Of a stretch of DNA of 64,000 bases, positions 61,513 to 64,000 are shown piece by piece. The stretch spans positions 62,001-126,000 of the forward strand of contig JAMHXF010000081.1 in the NCBI GenBank assembly GCA_035910535.1, in the 5' to 3' direction. Position 1 is the stretch's first letter. Each line of letters begins with the position of its first letter. Position numbers and translations under genes: made by a program. Under the pieces are notes generated by a model that saw only the letters and a program-made list of their open reading frames with translations, made no database searches and was not told the DNA's origin. This DNA comes from Archangium_A sp035910535. Its GTDB lineage: Bacteria > Myxococcota > Myxococcia > Myxococcales > Myxococcaceae.

Positions 61513-62117
61513 GGGGCGACCTGAAGCGGCACGGTACCTGTGCTCCTGTTGTTGCTGAAACCTTCGACTGCGTTACGGAAGTCGGCTGGGGAATTCAAGC
61601 TCATCAACCTCTCCGGTTCATGCCACGCAATGGTGTCGAGGCGCGATGACTCGGCGAGAGATCGCATCGACGGGCACCCGTCGAGGCGCGGCTCCCAGTC
61701 ATAGACCAGCGAGCGTCGGTAGAGCCCCACCAACGGCTCCAGCTCGCCGTCGCGCGTAAAGCAGATGGCGTCGGTGCCCGCGTGACGGTGCGCCCACAAC
61801 GTCTCGACCATCTCACGGCTCACGAAGGGCATGTCGCACGCCACGATGGTGACCCACTCGGTCGTCGCCATGGCCAGCGCGGTGACGACGCCTCCCGGCG
61901 CGCCGCGATCAGGCAACAGGTCGGCCACCAGCGGCACGTCGAGGCGCTCGTACCACTCGGGGTGGTTGGTGCTGACGAACGCGGGCCCGCACGTGAGCTC
62001 CAGCAGGTGCTCGATGACGGTCTGCCCCCCGGGGAGCCGAATCAGGCCCTTCGGCATACCGCCCAGCCGGGACCCCTGGCCGCCGGCGAGCACGACCAGC
62101 GTGGGCGAGGCCCCCAT
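61506..62117 (-). CDS. mobA: molybdenum cofactor guanylyltransferase
   Basis: A 203-residue MobA-type nucleotidyltransferase. The N-terminal signature LVVLAGGQGSRLGGMPKGLI binds GTP; PLVADLLPDRGAPGGVVTAL and VTIVACDMPFVSREMVE with the metal Asp complete the active site. It joins GMP to molybdopterin for bis-MGD enzymes. The ATG at 62117 matches the family start; upstream in-frame sequence is shadow of the cyclic-nucleotide-binding gene. It heads the minus-strand operon mobA / conserved gene / tkt / lipoprotein. MobA alone without other moa genes in the window. Confidence 0.88.
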   Translation of the reverse strand: MGASPTLVVLAGGQGSRLGGMPKGLIRLPGGQTVIEHLLELTCGPAFVSTNHPEWYERLDVPLVADLLPDRGAPGGVVTALAMATTEWVTIVACDMPFVSREMVETLWAHRHAGTDAICFTRDGELEPLVGLYRRSLVYDWEPRLDGCPSMRSLAESSRLDTIAWHEPERLMSLNSPADFRNAVEGFSNNRSTGTVPLQVAPW

Positions 62118-62211
62118 CTTGACGGATGTGTCATGACTTCCGTACACGGTGTCCCACAGCATCCCACCGTTTCGCGCCGTGCCCAGTTTCTGACCGCCGA
62201 AGGAGCCGTAC

Positions 62212-63276
62212 ATGTCCGAGCAACCGTTGCCCCGCAGCGTGCCCCGTGAAGTGAGGTCGCGTGTTGCAGTGCCGGTTCCTCCGCCCATGTTGAAGCCTTC
62301 GCTGATTCCGGTCGACGTCATGCAAGACGTCGCGCGTGAAGCGCAGCGCCGCGGGTACGACGAGTCCTTCGACACCGACCCGCGCACGGCGCAGATGCAG
62401 CTCGCCGACCCAGTGCATGGCACCGTCACCGCCGACGTCGAGGTCGCGTACTTCGCGCTGACGCAGGTGCCGCTGTTCCGCGAGCTGCCGGTCGACTCGC
62501 TGGAGGCGATGTCGAGCGGCGCGATTCAGCTCGAAGTGCCAGACGGTGAGCTGCTGTTCCGCGAAGGTGATGAAGCCACCAGCTTCTTCGTGGTGGTCGA
62601 CGGCACGCTCGAATTGCTGCGCCACAAAGACGGCCGCGAGGTCGCGCTGCGCCACGCCGCCAAGGGTGAAGCGTTCGGGCTGTTCGGCCTCTTTTCTGCG
62701 CAGCTGCGGGCGGCTTCGGCGCGCGCCATCGGCGACTGCACGATTCTCGAGATCTCCGCCGAGCGGCTGCAGGCGTTGCTGGCGGCAGACGAAGTGCTGC
62801 ACCAGCGACTGCTGGGCTTCTACCGCGAGCGGCTGGTCGAGGGCTTCATGGCCTCGCGGCTGTTCGGCGACATCGACTCCATCGCGCGGGCGCGCCTCAT
62901 CGGCCGCTTCTCGAACAAAGAGCTCGAGCCCAAACAGGCGCTGCTCAACCCCGGCGAGGTCTCGAACCTCATCGCGGTGGTGACGCACGGGCGCCTGATT
63001 CTCGAAGATCGCAGCCGCCTGGGTCAGTCGCCCCGCCACTTCGAAGTGACGCAGGGCCAGTTCGTGGCCATCACGTGCGCGATGTCGGGCCTGCCTTCGA
63101 AGCTGCGCGTATTGGCTCCCGAATACGCGACGATTTCGGTGCTCGAGCACAAAGACCTGATGGAGCTGATGCGCGACTACCCGGCGCTGCGCTCTCTGCC
63201 CGCGCGGCTGCCGAACTTCGCGCGCGCGCTCGACCGCGACGTGTTCTGTGGCGGCACCGGCGTTCCCGGGCTCTGA
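62212..63276 (+). CDS. cyclic nucleotide-binding domain protein
   Basis: A 354-residue cytoplasmic protein with a cNMP-binding beta roll around residues 83-195: LTQVPLFRELPVDSLEAMSS, GELLFREGDEATSFFVVVDG, REVALRHAAKGEAFGLFGLF, ASARAIGDCTILEISAERLQ. The phosphate-binding loop lacks the usual Arg of the GExAL...RxA motif in its typical form (FGLFGLFSAQLRAAS), so ligand binding may differ. The C-terminal part resembles a second, degenerate cNMP fold (LLNPGEVSNLIAVVTHGRLI). No output domain is present. AAGGAG Shine-Dalgarno at 62200-62205. Confidence 0.85.
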   Translation: MSEQPLPRSVPREVRSRVAVPVPPPMLKPSLIPVDVMQDVAREAQRRGYDESFDTDPRTAQMQLADPVHGTVTADVEVAYFALTQVPLFRELPVDSLEAMSSGAIQLEVPDGELLFREGDEATSFFVVVDGTLELLRHKDGREVALRHAAKGEAFGLFGLFSAQLRAASARAIGDCTILEISAERLQALLAADEVLHQRLLGFYRERLVEGFMASRLFGDIDSIARARLIGRFSNKELEPKQALLNPGEVSNLIAVVTHGRLILEDRSRLGQSPRHFEVTQGQFVAITCAMSGLPSKLRVLAPEYATISVLEHKDLMELMRDYPALRSLPARLPNFARALDRDVFCGGTGVPGL

Positions 63277-63310
63277 AACAAGAACCGTCGGGCAGGCGTT
63301 CAAGCGTCGA

Positions 63311-64000
63311 ATGAAGAAAACCGGGCTCCACTTCGGTCGCGCGGGCCTGCTGTTGGCCGTCGTGGTGCTGGGCACCGTGTTCTGGCACTCGGCGGTGCTG
63401 CTGCCGTTCAAGCTGCTCGCGGTGATGGGGCACGAAACGGGGCACGCGGTCGCGTCGTTGCTGGTCGGCGGTTCGGTCGAGCGCGTGACGCTGGGCTTCG
63501 ATGAATCGGGCCAGTGTCTGTCGCGCATTCCCGACGGGTTCTTCGCGCGAGTCGTCGTGTATTCCGCGGGCTACGTGGGCAGCGCCATCATCGCGATGCT
63601 GCTGCTGGTGCTGTCGTTTCGGTTCAACGCGCGGCGCGCGATGTTGGCCCTGGCGTGCGTGTGGCTGGTGGTGATGGGCGTGTTCTACGCGCGCGACGCC
63701 TTCACGATGGTCTTCGCCGTGGTGATGGCGGCGGCGTTCGGCGTCGGCGCGAAGTGGCTGCCCGAGTCGGTCGTCGGTGGCGTGAACATCTTCATCGCGA
63801 GCTTCACGGCGCTCTACGCGGTGATCGACTTGAAAGACGACCTCTGGAACTCAGCGGTGCGCGCGCAGAGCGACGCGGCGTTGCTCGCAGACCTCACGTG
63901 GGTTCCGGCGATCGCCTGGGCCGCCGTGTGGACGTTGGTGTCAGTCGGCGTGTTGGCCGTGGGCGGCTGGTTCGCGCTGCAAGACGCGCCTCCGCGCAAA
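63311..64000 (+). CDS. M50 family membrane metallopeptidase (3' end outside window)
   Basis: 230 codons from ATG 63311 with no stop before the window ends. A hydrophobic N-terminal segment (LLLAVVVLGTVFWHSAVLLP) is followed by VMGHETGHAVASLLVGGSVE with the HExxH zinc site (HETGH), then more membrane spans (VYSAGYVGSAIIAMLLLVLS, AMLALACVWLVVMGVFYARD, VTFAVVMAAAFGVG-like). This fits the small M50B-like family of membrane zinc peptidases. It lies 34 bp downstream of the cyclic-nucleotide-binding gene. The second zinc motif NPDG was not located in the visible part. Confidence 0.8.
   Translation, partial: MKKTGLHFGRAGLLLAVVVLGTVFWHSAVLLPFKLLAVMGHETGHAVASLLVGGSVERVTLGFDESGQCLSRIPDGFFARVVVYSAGYVGSAIIAMLLLVLSFRFNARRAMLALACVWLVVMGVFYARDAFTMVFAVVMAAAFGVGAKWLPESVVGGVNIFIASFTALYAVIDLKDDLWNSAVRAQSDAALLADLTWVPAIAWAAVWTLVSVGVLAVGGWFALQDAPPRK

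Overview
The window is dense, high-GC, strongly GC3-biased bacterial chromosome with about 58 genes, many of them joined by 1-8 nt stop/start overlaps. It most likely comes from a Myxococcota (Deltaproteobacteria-type) genome. The reasons are family content and style: exported DUF1592/DUF1588, DUF1552 and DUF1501 proteins with CxxCH motifs, an RCC1-repeat protein, many lipoproteins with Asp-Ala-Gly rich linkers after the lipobox, a TRAP TatT lipoprotein, and HrpB, frataxin and E. coli-type SerA. No tRNA, rRNA or CRISPR array was seen.

Layout. 1-2645 (minus): start of a TRAP solute-binding protein, the TatT lipoprotein, a secreted protein and a CPBP intramembrane protease. 2775-16188 (plus): a translationally coupled three-gene unit of a 1748-residue exported repeat protein, a 1921-residue alpha-2-macroglobulin with a CLEQ thioester site, and penicillin-binding protein 1C. 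Two inverted copies of a 43-bp palindromic repeat lie inside the start regions of the last two genes. 16189-20477: CBS protein, small lipoprotein, SixA phosphatase, CyaY, SerA, a hypothetical and a pirin. 20672-22561 (minus): ECF sigma factor, small membrane protein, Spy-like protein and a triple-repeat Cys-rich secreted protein. 22677-23531: exported intradiol dioxygenase.

23532-26124 is a gene-poor patchwork: a 12-bp tandem repeat, one intact small secreted protein, a truncated serine recombinase with an in-frame stop, a truncated polymorphic-toxin-like C-terminus (minus) overlapping an immunity-like gene, and a plus-strand C-terminal gene fragment abutting the toxin fragment.

26125-33103 (plus) is one apparent operon: DUF1592 lipoprotein, DUF1552 protein, ECF sigma factor, FecR-like protein, secreted hypothetical and RCC1 protein. 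33106-37836 (minus) holds cytidine deaminase and a second, unrelated DUF1501 / CxxCH lipoprotein / DUF1592-like operon. 37966-46544: an SDR lacking the usual catalytic Tyr, M14 carboxypeptidase, GNAT, a secreted protein coupled to a DNA methyltransferase, a lipoprotein with an 18-bp tandem repeat, a large metalloprotease with a lamin-tail-like insertion, and a HAD phosphatase. 46525-52318: GNAT, then an rluA-like/hypothetical/hrpB/metallophosphoesterase operon. 52321-55532 (minus): TPR protein, MoxR and DUF58. 55648-64000: two membrane proteins, a lipoprotein, transketolase, a Myxococcota-type conserved protein, MobA, a cyclic-nucleotide-binding protein and the start of an M50 metalloprotease.
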